From: an uncultured Porphyromonas sp.
Lineage (GTDB): Bacteria; Bacteroidota; Bacteroidia; Bacteroidales; Porphyromonadaceae
Direction of reading: 5' to 3'
Length of the DNA: 9,078 nt
Assembly: GCF_915070105.1 (NCBI RefSeq)
Contig: NZ_CAJZFJ010000075.1
Location: 1 to 9,078 of the forward strand
Positions 1 through 6,960 of the stretch are shown in pieces (position 1 is the stretch's first letter; each line of letters opens with the position of its first letter). The position numbers were made by a program, and so were the translations under genes. The notes under the pieces were generated by a model. That model saw only the letters and a list, made by a program, of their open reading frames with translations, did not search any database and had not been told where the DNA came from.

Positions 1-14
1 AAATCCAATTCAGT

Positions 15-494
15 ATGAAGAAATTCATTCCTATGCTACTCCTAGCAGTCTTTGCCTTAGGGGTAGCCTCGTGTAAGAAGAAAAACGAAATACCAACTCC
101 CCCTACTCCCCAGCCTATGGCTCTCGAGGGAACCACTTGGGAAGCTAAGGGTGTAATCGGTATCGAGAACGATGCCAACATCCAGATGAAAGCCGAGTTC
201 GTCAAGGGTGGGGTAATGAAGCTCACCGTAGTACGTCAGCCCAACGGAGCTGCTGCAGCTCTGAACACTACCGTCTTCGAGGCTAAATATGTCTTCGCCA
301 AGCCAGTTCTGACGCTAACTGGTATGAAGATGACCTCACAAGCTGGAGATCCCCTCCTCAGCGATGCTGCCAAGAAGAACGTAATCGAGATCTTCAGTAA
401 GGGAGGAAAACTCATCGAACAGAGACCGATCTCCCTCGTCTTCAATGAGAAGGCAAACAACCCGATTACCCTCGTAAAGGTAGAGAAGAAATAA
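15..494 (+). CDS. Small lipoprotein of unknown function
   Basis: The 159-residue product begins with a lipoprotein signal peptide: basic MKK, a hydrophobic stretch (about residues 5-18) and a lipobox VASC that puts the lipidated cysteine at residue 20. A lysine run (21-23) and a proline-rich linker (about 27-34) follow. The remaining roughly 120 residues start with LEGTTWE, which resembles the opening of small META or lipocalin-like beta-sheet lipoproteins of Bacteroidota. That resemblance is weak and I do not assign a function. The mature protein should be anchored in the inner or outer membrane. Basic rather than acidic residues directly after the cysteine do not look like the acidic surface-export signal described for some Bacteroidota, so a periplasm-facing position is more likely (inference). 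The start is the only Met before the signal peptide. No Shine-Dalgarno is seen in the 14 bases available upstream, and the promoter lies outside the window. It is the only plus-strand gene here and converges on the pseudouridine synthase gene. Confidence 0.85.
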   Translation: MKKFIPMLLLAVFALGVASCKKKNEIPTPPTPQPMALEGTTWEAKGVIGIENDANIQMKAEFVKGGVMKLTVVRQPNGAAAALNTTVFEAKYVFAKPVLTLTGMKMTSQAGDPLLSDAAKKNVIEIFSKGGKLIEQRPISLVFNEKANNPITLVKVEKK

Positions 495-514
495 CCCTCA
501 TCCGCCAAAAGATA

Positions 515-557
515 AGCGAGGGAGCATTGGGTCGAGTCCGCCCGATGCTCCCTCGCT
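515..557. terminator. Strong hairpin, probable bidirectional terminator
   Basis: An inverted repeat has 17-nt arms (515-531 and 541-557) around a 9-nt loop. Sixteen pairs are Watson-Crick; the remaining one is T opposite G, which pairs as G-U in a plus-strand transcript and is an A-C mismatch in a minus-strand transcript. It lies 20 bp after the lipoprotein stop and 22 bp beyond the stop of the minus-strand pseudouridine synthase gene. On the minus strand the stem is followed by a short T-rich tract (TATCTTTT). On the plus strand only TATTTAT follows, so termination there may be less efficient. Position between convergent genes and stem strength support a shared terminator. Confidence 0.85.
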
Positions 558-579
558 ATTTATCCGCTAGGGGTGTTCG

Positions 580-1281
580 TTATTCCTTTACTAGCCGAGC
601 CAGCTCTTGCCAGAGACGATCGGTGGGTAGTGGGGCAATGAGTGATATAGGTAGCTTGCTCACCGGATGAGTGAAGGCGATGCTTCGTGAGAGCAGGCTG
701 ATACTGCCATCGGGATTACTTCTCGGTGCTCCGTACTTCAGATCACCACGGATAGGGCAGCCGAGGTGAGCTAGCTGACAGCGTATCTGGTGATGGCGTC
801 CCGTATGGAGCTCTACCTCCACTAGGTGGTAACGCTCTCCCGAGGCAAGTAGCCGATAGGAGAGGCGTGCGAGCTTGGCACCCTCCCTCATCGGGTCACG
901 GGTGACATAGCTTTTATTTTGCTGCTCGTTGCGGATGAGGTAGTTCTCTAGTGTCCCTGCAGGTTGGGGTGGGGTAGCAGTGACGATCGCCCAATACTTC
1001 TTCTGTACCTCTCCGTGACGAAAGAGGTCATTCATTCTCGTCAGTGCCTTGCTGGTCTTGGCGAAGACCACTAGCCCCCCGACAGGACGATCCAGGCGAT
1101 GGATCACACCGAGGAAGACGTTGCCTGGCTTCTGGTACTTCTCCTTCAGCCATAGCTTTAGCGTCTCACTCATAGGTGCGTCTCCCGTCTTATCGCCTTG
1201 GACGATCTCCCCAGGACGCTTAGCGACACAGAGTAGATGGTTGTCCTCATAGATGATGGTAGGTGTGTATGGATGAGCCAT
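580..1281 (-). CDS. RluA-family RNA pseudouridine synthase
   Basis: The product (233 residues) is predicted to isomerise uridine to pseudouridine in rRNA or tRNA in the cytoplasm. The catalytic motif HRLDRPVGG is at residues 61-69, with the nucleophilic aspartate at 64. A second family motif, GRHHQIRCQLAHLG (161-174), is followed by PIRGDLKYGA (176-185). There is no N-terminal S4 RNA-binding domain: the catalytic domain begins almost at once (IIYEDNHLLCVAKRPG), as in the short RluA-like forms. The usual serine of HRLDRxxSG is replaced by glycine (VGG), a common variation. The RNA target cannot be told from sequence. It is the last gene of the minus-strand group, only 9 bp after the alkylation repair gene, so it is very probably cotranscribed with it; the hairpin at 515-557 would end the transcript. 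Confidence 0.93.
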   Translation of the reverse strand: MAHPYTPTIIYEDNHLLCVAKRPGEIVQGDKTGDAPMSETLKLWLKEKYQKPGNVFLGVIHRLDRPVGGLVVFAKTSKALTRMNDLFRHGEVQKKYWAIVTATPPQPAGTLENYLIRNEQQNKSYVTRDPMREGAKLARLSYRLLASGERYHLVEVELHTGRHHQIRCQLAHLGCPIRGDLKYGAPRSNPDGSISLLSRSIAFTHPVSKLPISLIAPLPTDRLWQELARLVKE

Positions 1282-1290
1282 AGGAGTGAG

Positions 1291-2085
1291 TTATTTATTT
1301 AGGCTACGTAGGGCACGCTTCGTGATGTATCTTGTCTCAGGACAGTCATGCTCCCTAAGCCAAGTCTCGCATAGCGTCTCGACGAACTTAGGCTGGGTCT
1401 TGGAGGCATCGTTGAGCCAGTTCCCGACACTATTCTGTACGTATCGTGAGGTGTCTCTACTGAGGGGAGTCAGGATAGGTAGCCCCAGCTCTGGGGTATC
1501 CTTAAGCCGAGTGATATGCTCGCACCATACCCCACACGGGCGAGTAGCTTCGCAGGCAAAGCGACGAATATATTCGTTCTGATCCATAGCCCAATGTGCT
1601 AGAGACTGCAGCGCCTCATCTAGCTCATCTATGATATGCTGACGGAGGGAAAACCAAGCAACCTCCCGTACACCGAAGTGTGAGTCTTGAGCGAATGGGT
1701 ATATGTACCTCAGTTCATCCTCTAGGGTAGTATAGGGATGAGCATAGGCAGCCCAGCACCGAAGCATATCAGAGCGATGTGAGCCCAACTGCTGGAGCAG
1801 AGCTTCGTCAGCATGCTGGAGGATGAGTTGTCCTAGGGTACGACCTATCACTCTACACGTACTACTGGTAGAGGGCTTCTTTTGGTCATGTATCTGAGCT
1901 AAGAGATGGGGAAGATACTCGTCATGTCCTAGGAGGTGGAACTGATGCTGTAGTAGTGCTACTTGGTCTACTGCTAGCCACTCTGTGAGGTTTGCTGTTT
2001 CGAGCTCTCCTCGGTTGATTTGCTGGAGAATCTCGGGAGAGATCTGAGCGATAGAACGTGCGCCTACACGCTTTTCCTGGGTCAT
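1291..2085 (-). CDS. AlkC/AlkD-like HEAT-repeat DNA alkylation repair protein
   Basis: The 264-residue product resembles the HEAT-like-repeat DNA glycosylase superfamily, whose characterised members AlkC and AlkD remove alkylated bases such as 3-methyladenine. The supporting motifs are ETANLTEWLAVDQ near the N terminus (29-41), HFGVREVAWFSLRQHI (136-151), IRRFACEATRP (173-183), GVWCEHI (185-191), LPILTPLSRDTSRYVQNSVG (202-221) and NWLNDASK (222-229). Most of the chain reads as helical repeats, and there is no signal peptide or membrane segment. Compared with the form I recall as common, REWAW is REVAW and the RPRLPWA-like stretch is RPCGVWC, so this may be a distinct subfamily. Glycosylase activity is an inference; a DNA-binding role without catalysis is possible. 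It starts 24 bp after the CLC gene and ends 9 bp before the pseudouridine synthase gene, so it is probably part of one operon. Confidence 0.82.
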   Translation of the reverse strand: MTQEKRVGARSIAQISPEILQQINRGELETANLTEWLAVDQVALLQHQFHLLGHDEYLPHLLAQIHDQKKPSTSSTCRVIGRTLGQLILQHADEALLQQLGSHRSDMLRCWAAYAHPYTTLEDELRYIYPFAQDSHFGVREVAWFSLRQHIIDELDEALQSLAHWAMDQNEYIRRFACEATRPCGVWCEHITRLKDTPELGLPILTPLSRDTSRYVQNSVGNWLNDASKTQPKFVETLCETWLREHDCPETRYITKRALRSLNK

Positions 2086-2109
2086 GTATCTTGCTTGAAT
2101 ACTTGGATC

Positions 2110-3909
2110 TTAGTCCCCGATGAAGGTAGCATTGAGTACCTCTCGGTAGTTATTGAAGATGGTACTCTTGCTGATAAACCCGAGGTAACGTCCTTCGTCA
2201 TCTACGACGGGCATCTTCCACTCCTTTGTCTCATCAAACAGGCGCATTACCTCCGTCATGGGCATTGAAGACTGGATCTTCACTTCGGGGGCAACCATGA
2301 TACGGCGCACCTGATAACGCTCATAGAGCTCTGGGCGGAACATGATGTTGCGTACGTTGTCAAGCTCTACGATGCCTACGAGGATCCCCGAGGCATTGAC
2401 TACGGGGAAGGAGTTGCGGTGACTGACAGAGATTACCTTGACCATCTCCCCAAGAGTCATTTCAGGATGAACTACTTCGAAGTCATGTTCTAGGACATTC
2501 TCTAGATTCATTAGCGTCAGTACGGCAGTATCCTTTTGGTGGGTCAGTAGCTTGCCCTGCTCCGCTAGACGTAGCGAGTATATGCTGTGAGGCATGAAGA
2601 TACGTATGGTAGCAAAGGAGGTAAGGGATACCAGCATTAGCGGTAGGAAGAGATTGTATCCTCCGGAGAGCTCTGCTATGAGGAATACACCTGTTAGCGG
2701 GGCATGCATCACACCGGCCATGAGGCCAGCCATCCCGAGGAGGATATAGTTCTTCGGTGAGATGAAGACGCGCATCGAGGAGAAGTAATTGACGAGATAG
2801 GAGAAGAGGAAGCCCGTTAGCCCCCCGACAAAGAGCGTAGGAGCGAAGAGGCCACCACACCCACCACCTGAGTTGGTGGCTACGGAGGCAAAGACCTTAA
2901 ATAGTACCGTTAATAGGAAGAAGGCAAAGACGACCCAATAAGAGGAGGAGAAAGCCTCAAAGATACTACCCTCCAGTAGCTGCGTGTACTGACCATCGAG
3001 GAGGATATTGACCGAGTCGTACCCTTCCCCATAGAGTGGTGGGAAGAGGAAGATCAGTAGGGAGAGGATAGCAGCTGAGATGAGGTAGCGGGTACGCTGG
3101 CTCTTGAGCTTCCTAAATTCCCCCTCGATACCAAACATAGTCTTAGAGAAATAGAGCGAGATAAGCCCACACACGATCCCAAGTAGGATCATCAGTGGGA
3201 TACGCTCGATATAGTAGGGATCTGTCTGTATGAAGAGGAAGAGGTTTTCCCTGCCTGAGAGCACATAGGCTACGGCGGCAGCCGAGACGGAGCTCACCAG
3301 CAGGGGCAGGACAGATGCCATCGTAAGGTCCAGCAGGAGTACCTCGATAACGAAGACTAGACCTGTGATAGGAGCCTTGAAGATTCCCCCTAGAGCCCCC
3401 GCCACACCACAACCGATGAGGAGCATTAGGTTGCGCTGCTCTAGGCGGAAGAGACGCCCAAAGTTCGACCCGATGGCTGCCCCAGTAAGTACAATAGGTG
3501 ACTCTGCTCCCACCGATCCACCAAAGCTAATAGTCAGGGCGCTGGCAAGCAGGGAAGACCAAGTATTGTGGGGCTTGATCCTACTCTTACGTTGCGAGAT
3601 CGAGCTCAAGACCTTAGTGACACCATGGCTGATATCGTCACGGACGATGTAGCGCACGAAGAGCAGGGAAAGCAAGATCCCCAGTGCTGGGAAGACTAGG
3701 TAGAGGTAGCTTCGCTGCTCAATATGCATGAGCACGAAGCTCTCTATGTGGTGTATGATGAACTTTAGCAGAGCTGCCAAGAGAGCCATCGTCACCCCTA
3801 TAGAGAGACTGAGCAGGAGGATAAAGTAACGCTCGCTGATATGTTTCTCTCGCCAGAGGATCACCTGATCCTGTAGCTTCCGCCTATCGAAGAGCCGTGC
3901 ATTCATCAT
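2110..3909 (-). CDS. CLC-family chloride channel/antiporter with two C-terminal CBS domains
   Basis: An inner-membrane anion transporter of 599 residues. The CLC core spans about residues 25-445 with many hydrophobic helices. Visible motifs are ISHGVTKV (93-100), in the place of GSGIPE; GGSVGAESP (130-138), which carries the gating glutamate E136; GALGGIFKAPITGLVFVIEV (171-190); NSGGGCGGLFAPTLFVGG (346-363); and APLTGVFLIAELSGGY (403-418). Y444 in SIYS aligns with the conserved selectivity-filter tyrosine. Two CBS domains follow (about 475-530 and 535-590); in this family such domains commonly bind adenine nucleotides and tune activity. The usual position of the internal proton glutamate holds V190, as in eukaryotic CLC channels, so coupling to protons is uncertain. 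The gene begins with two adjacent ATG codons and either could be used. It lies 25 bp after the tsaC-like gene and 24 bp before the repair gene. Confidence 0.95.
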   Translation of the reverse strand: MMNARLFDRRKLQDQVILWREKHISERYFILLLSLSIGVTMALLAALLKFIIHHIESFVLMHIEQRSYLYLVFPALGILLSLLFVRYIVRDDISHGVTKVLSSISQRKSRIKPHNTWSSLLASALTISFGGSVGAESPIVLTGAAIGSNFGRLFRLEQRNLMLLIGCGVAGALGGIFKAPITGLVFVIEVLLLDLTMASVLPLLVSSVSAAAVAYVLSGRENLFLFIQTDPYYIERIPLMILLGIVCGLISLYFSKTMFGIEGEFRKLKSQRTRYLISAAILSLLIFLFPPLYGEGYDSVNILLDGQYTQLLEGSIFEAFSSSYWVVFAFFLLTVLFKVFASVATNSGGGCGGLFAPTLFVGGLTGFLFSYLVNYFSSMRVFISPKNYILLGMAGLMAGVMHAPLTGVFLIAELSGGYNLFLPLMLVSLTSFATIRIFMPHSIYSLRLAEQGKLLTHQKDTAVLTLMNLENVLEHDFEVVHPEMTLGEMVKVISVSHRNSFPVVNASGILVGIVELDNVRNIMFRPELYERYQVRRIMVAPEVKIQSSMPMTEVMRLFDETKEWKMPVVDDEGRYLGFISKSTIFNNYREVLNATFIGD

Positions 3910-3934
3910 CTATATGTTGTAGCGGTGTCGATGA

Positions 3935-4534
3935 CTAAGGACGTAAAACCTTCACTTCGCCCCCCGTACCCAGCTGGATAATCTGCGAAGGCTCCCTCGG
4001 GGTGTTATCCTCCTGACGATAGCGGACGATATAGTCTACCCCCGAGCGAATCTCCTCGCTAATGCCGGAGAAGAAGAGCGGGGTAGGCTCGCCACTGATG
4101 TTGGCAGAGGTGGAGACGATCGGACGGCGAAGCTGTCGGCACAGAGCGGAGGAGAAGGCCTCCTGTGTCTGACGTATCCCTAGGCTACCTCCTTCGCCTA
4201 TTAGGCTAGGGGCAACCCCCGAAGCTCCCGAGGTGTAGACGATGGTGATCGGTCGCACTGCTAGCTCCATCAGGTCATAGGCTATCTCGGGGACGTCACT
4301 GATGAGGCGTTCTACCTCGTGGGTCTCTGCGACGAGTACGAGCATGCTCTTGCTGTCCTGCCTGCGCTTGAGTGCATAGATACGTTGTACGGCCTCTTCG
4401 TTGGTAGCGTCACAGCCTATCCCCCAGACCGTGTCTGTGGGATAGAGGATGATCCCTCCTTGGCGTAGCGTAGCGACGGCCTCATCGAGGTCGGCCTTGT
4501 CGTAGGAGGGCTGTATGGTCTCTTTTATCTTCAT
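3935..4534 (-). CDS. tsaC: L-threonylcarbamoyladenylate synthase (TsaC/Sua5/YrdC family)
   Basis: This 199-residue cytoplasmic enzyme is predicted to make threonylcarbamoyl-AMP from threonine, bicarbonate and ATP, the first step of the t6A modification at position 37 of ANN-decoding tRNAs. Family motifs are PTDTVWGIGCDA (32-43), KRRQDSKSM (56-64), SLGIRQT (117-123) and STSANISGEPTP (141-152). The length fits the single-domain TsaC/YrdC form; the extra C-terminal domain of Sua5 is absent. The start has an AAGGA sequence 8 bases upstream on the coding strand, unusual among the genes here and supporting this ATG. It is the first gene of the downstream minus-strand group, preceded by the 215-bp repeat-bearing spacer and followed after 25 bp by the CLC gene. 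From memory, a TsaC-CLC pair is a frequent arrangement in Bacteroidota. Confidence 0.95.
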   Translation of the reverse strand: MKIKETIQPSYDKADLDEAVATLRQGGIILYPTDTVWGIGCDATNEEAVQRIYALKRRQDSKSMLVLVAETHEVERLISDVPEIAYDLMELAVRPITIVYTSGASGVAPSLIGEGGSLGIRQTQEAFSSALCRQLRRPIVSTSANISGEPTPLFFSGISEEIRSGVDYIVRYRQEDNTPREPSQIIQLGTGGEVKVLRP

Positions 4535-4749
4535 TCTTTCGTTCCTTAGGTGGAGGTCTCTTTATACCCTCCATAGCAGTATGCTTGTGACCCCTCGTGA
4601 GGTAGCCTCGTAACCTATCTGGAGGTATGCCCATAACCTCTCGTGAGGTTCCCTCGTAACCTCCGAAGGGGTTGTGGGGATACCTTTTTTGAGGATGTCG
4701 GGGGAGAGGGAATAGCTCTTTGGGGAAGGGGGCTCTTAGGGTGCTAGGC
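4535..4749. other. 215-bp non-coding spacer between thiL and tsaC
   Basis: This gap separates the sppA-lpxK-thiL group from the tsaC group; both are on the minus strand, while every other gap within the groups is 35 bp or less. Its central part is the 46-bp tandem repeat annotated separately. Next to thiL it has purine/pyrimidine-biased DNA (about 4690-4735) with no convincing hairpin. I found no TAnnTTTG element facing tsaC. The TATAAAG on the minus strand at about 4560-4566 is too generic to call a promoter. The spacer could hold a terminator, a processing site or a weak promoter. Confidence 0.6.
4579..4670. repeat. Imperfect tandem repeat, two 46-bp units with internal short dyads
   Basis: Positions 4579-4616 match 4625-4662 at 31 of 38 positions, and the core 4590-4616 against 4636-4662 matches at 24 of 27, giving a period of 46 bp. 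The last bases of each unit are only loosely similar. Both units contain CTCGTGAGGT and CCTCGTAACCT. The second unit contains a perfect 6-bp stem, AACCTC-TCGT-GAGGTT (4635-4650), followed by a second stem-like segment at 4658-4673 whose loop reads TTCG on the minus strand. The words AGGT/ACCT recur so often that several alternative pairings are possible in a minus-strand transcript. This is not a CRISPR array, since there are only two units and no uniform spacers. Confidence 0.7.
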
Positions 4750-5787
4750 TTACTCTGCCTGCTCCTGAGGCCAACCCTGAGCGATGAGCCTTAGCTCAGT
4801 GCCGTCAGGTGCGACTAGGAAGCAGCCCGCACTAGCCTCGGTGATATGTCCGATGATGCGAATGCCCTCCAGCGTACGTAGCTCGTCTAGCTGTGCTAGG
4901 GGGACGGTGAAGATGAGTTCGAAGTCCTCCCCGCCACTCAGTGCCACTGTCGTCGTAGACATGTGAAGCTCTTCGGCCATACGTGCCGTCTCGTGGTCTA
5001 TGGGAAGGCGATCCTCATATATGCGTACCCCTACACCACTCTCCGTAGCTATGTGTAGGAGCTCTGAGGCAAGCCCGTCCGAAGTATCTATCATGGAGGT
5101 CGGGCGGATGCCGGCGCTGCGTAGTGCGAGGAGGATGTCCTGCCTAGCCTCGGGCTTGAGTTGTCGCTCTAGGATGTATTCACGCTCGGAGAAGTCGGGG
5201 TTGAACCCTTCCTTCTCCCCAGCGAACACGCGCTTCTCCCTCTCGAGTAGCTGTAGACCCATATAGGCTGCCCCTAGGCTCCCACTGACACAAATCAGGT
5301 CTGTCGGCTTAGCACCACTGCGTAGGATGGCTTGACCCTTCTCCACCATCCCTAGGCAGGTGATGCTGATGCACAGCCCCGTTAGGCTCGCAGAGGTGTC
5401 GCCACCTACGAGGTCTACTCCGTAGCGGTCGCAGGCCAGCCGTAGGCCAGCATACAGCTCCTCCAGATCCTCGAGAGCGAAGCGAGCAGAGACACCGATA
5501 GAGGCGGTCAGCTGCTGAGGATGCCCGCCCATAGCATAGATGTCTGAGAAGCTCCCTATAGCGGCCTTGTAGCCCAAGTGCTTGAGGGGAGTATAGGTTA
5601 GGTCAAAGTGGATGCCCTCGAGAAGCAAGTCCGTGGTTAGGAGGGTCTGCATCTCGGGTGGATAGGCTACCACGGCGGCGTCATCACCGACGCCGAGGAT
5701 AGTCGTCTCGTTGTGCTTGGGCAGCGCCTGCGTAAGATGCTTGATCAGGGCAAACTCGCCAAGCTTTGACAATTCTGTTCGTTGCAT
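4750..5787 (-). CDS. thiL: Thiamine-monophosphate kinase
   Basis: The 345-residue product is predicted to phosphorylate thiamine monophosphate with ATP to give thiamine diphosphate, the active cofactor, in the cytoplasm. The ThiL/PurM-like fold is supported by GEFALI near the N terminus (10-15), GVGDDAAV (32-39), TTDLLLEGIHFDL (51-63), SDIYAMGGHP (81-90), GGDTS (128-132), MIDTSDGLASELLHI (232-246) and SGGEDFEL (284-291). The aspartates in GDD, SD, GGD and DTSDG are the metal and phosphate ligands known for this family. Length is normal. The chosen ATG gives the usual short lead into GEFALI. It begins 28 bp after lpxK and is the last gene of the sppA-lpxK-thiL group. No TPP riboswitch or other thiamine gene is seen nearby. 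Confidence 0.96.
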   Translation of the reverse strand: MQRTELSKLGEFALIKHLTQALPKHNETTILGVGDDAAVVAYPPEMQTLLTTDLLLEGIHFDLTYTPLKHLGYKAAIGSFSDIYAMGGHPQQLTASIGVSARFALEDLEELYAGLRLACDRYGVDLVGGDTSASLTGLCISITCLGMVEKGQAILRSGAKPTDLICVSGSLGAAYMGLQLLEREKRVFAGEKEGFNPDFSEREYILERQLKPEARQDILLALRSAGIRPTSMIDTSDGLASELLHIATESGVGVRIYEDRLPIDHETARMAEELHMSTTTVALSGGEDFELIFTVPLAQLDELRTLEGIRIIGHITEASAGCFLVAPDGTELRLIAQGWPQEQAE

Positions 5788-5815
5788 AGAATAAATAAAA
5801 GCTCCATCCCCTCCT

Positions 5816-6925
5816 CTAGCTCATGCGCTGAAGTGAGGGAGGTAGAGCCTTAGCTGCTTGGAGGATCATCTTGCGAAAGTCTTCGGGCTTGAAGAGGATC
5901 TCCGTGGTGATAGGTAGGTAAAATATCCTTTCGGCTAGCTCATCATCGAGCTTGGGTTCTAGGTCCATCAGTCGCACAGCATCCTTCTCTGTGCAGACGA
6001 TGGATACGGACTGAGCGATACCAGCGAATGCTTGCTCCCGCTCCCAGACATCCCGTATATGCTTGAGGTCACTAGAACGGAAGTTGTGGTGGTCGTGGAA
6101 GGCCACCGTCGCCATGACCTTATAGTATCGCTTCAGATCTTCGAAGAAGAGCCCCGTAGAGGCTATCCCCGCTACTGCGATAACGGGAGCACCAAAGGGC
6201 AAGATCTCGTCCACGGGCTGCTTTAGGTTGCGCAGCGGGCGAGCCTCCTGATAAGCTATCCTAGAGAAGAAGATGTCTTGATGCGTATACAGAGCGAGGT
6301 TCCTACGCATAATGCGGAGGTCTATCGGCTGTAGGTCTACGGGACATTTAGTTAGGATGATGCAGTCGGCACGGTAGCGAGCCGAGGCAGGTTCTCTCAG
6401 TGAGCCGACAGGCAGGAGAGCGTCTTCGTGTAGCTCCCTTGAGGCATCCACCAGTAGGATAGAGAAGGAAGGCTGCACATAGCGGTGCTGGAAGCCATCA
6501 TCCAGCAGTACCACCTCGGGACGACGCTCTGCGGGCTGAGCAAGGAGGAACTTCATCGCACGTCGCCGGTTACCATCGACGATAACCTGAACGTGGGGAT
6601 ACTTCAATGCAATCTGCCTTGGCTCGTCTCCCACCTGCTGGACAGTGGAGGAGGCGGTGGCTATCTGCAACCCATGACTCTGTCGCTTATAGCCTCGAGA
6701 GATGACGGCGACACGATGCTCAGGGGTTAGGAGGTTCAGCAGGAGCTCGATGTGAGGAGTCTTGCCCGTCCCCCCTACGGTGATATTACCGACACAGATC
6801 AGGGGGATGGGATACTTCTTTTGCTTGAGTATGCCTTGGTCAAAGAGGGTATTGCGTATATCTACCCCGACGCCATACAGCCAAGAGAGGAGGTGAAGTA
6901 GGGGATTGGATCTTCGCTTTGTCAT
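5816..6925 (-). CDS. lpxK: Tetraacyldisaccharide 4'-kinase (lipid A 4'-kinase)
   Basis: LpxK uses ATP to phosphorylate the 4' position of the tetraacyldisaccharide 1-phosphate precursor, giving lipid IVA, at the cytoplasmic face of the inner membrane. The 369-residue protein has an N-terminal hydrophobic, probably membrane-associated segment (about 8-22), a Walker A P-loop VGNITVGGTGKTP (45-57), VISRGYKR (74-81), GDEP (99-102), LLDDGFQHR (140-148), DCIILTK (187-193), the histidine-rich FHDHHNF (276-282) and CTEKDAVR (311-318). These are the ATP, metal and catalytic-base motifs known for LpxK, and length is typical. Its presence implies a lipopolysaccharide- or lipooligosaccharide-type outer membrane. 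It lies 35 bp after sppA and 28 bp before thiL. Confidence 0.96.
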   Translation of the reverse strand: MTKRRSNPLLHLLSWLYGVGVDIRNTLFDQGILKQKKYPIPLICVGNITVGGTGKTPHIELLLNLLTPEHRVAVISRGYKRQSHGLQIATASSTVQQVGDEPRQIALKYPHVQVIVDGNRRRAMKFLLAQPAERRPEVVLLDDGFQHRYVQPSFSILLVDASRELHEDALLPVGSLREPASARYRADCIILTKCPVDLQPIDLRIMRRNLALYTHQDIFFSRIAYQEARPLRNLKQPVDEILPFGAPVIAVAGIASTGLFFEDLKRYYKVMATVAFHDHHNFRSSDLKHIRDVWEREQAFAGIAQSVSIVCTEKDAVRLMDLEPKLDDELAERIFYLPITTEILFKPEDFRKMILQAAKALPPSLQRMS

Positions 6926-6960
6926 AGCTCTGTACTTCTGTTACCAGCGAGTGTGAGAGG

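Noticed and set aside
236..508. 90-codon minus-strand open frame opposite the lipoprotein gene
   Set aside because: It is the antisense shadow of a lipoprotein gene with a clear signal peptide and lipobox.
1286..1582. 98-codon plus-strand open frame opposite the alkylation repair gene
   Set aside because: It is antisense to a gene with clear family motifs, its product has no recognisable features, and there is no sign of a promoter.
2020..2268. 82-codon plus-strand open frame crossing the gap between the repair and CLC genes
   Set aside because: It overlaps the ends of both well-supported minus-strand genes, and the real gap is only 24 bp. Nothing in the product suggests a gene.
2483..2860. 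125-codon open frame on the minus strand inside the CLC gene
   Set aside because: It lies wholly within the CLC coding sequence on the same strand in another frame. Its product is rich in Cys, Arg and Pro with no domain, as expected for an out-of-frame reading.
3143..3412. 89-codon open frame on the minus strand inside the CLC gene
   Set aside because: An out-of-frame reading of the CLC membrane core. The CLC frame has conserved motifs throughout, and this one has none.
4579..4670. CRISPR-like repeat
   Set aside because: There are only two diverged units in direct tandem, no spacers of uniform length, and no cas genes in the window.
5788..5815. AGGAGG upstream of thiL as a Shine-Dalgarno site
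   Set aside because: It lies about 22 bases before the ATG, too far for a ribosome binding site, and most other starts in this window lack one.
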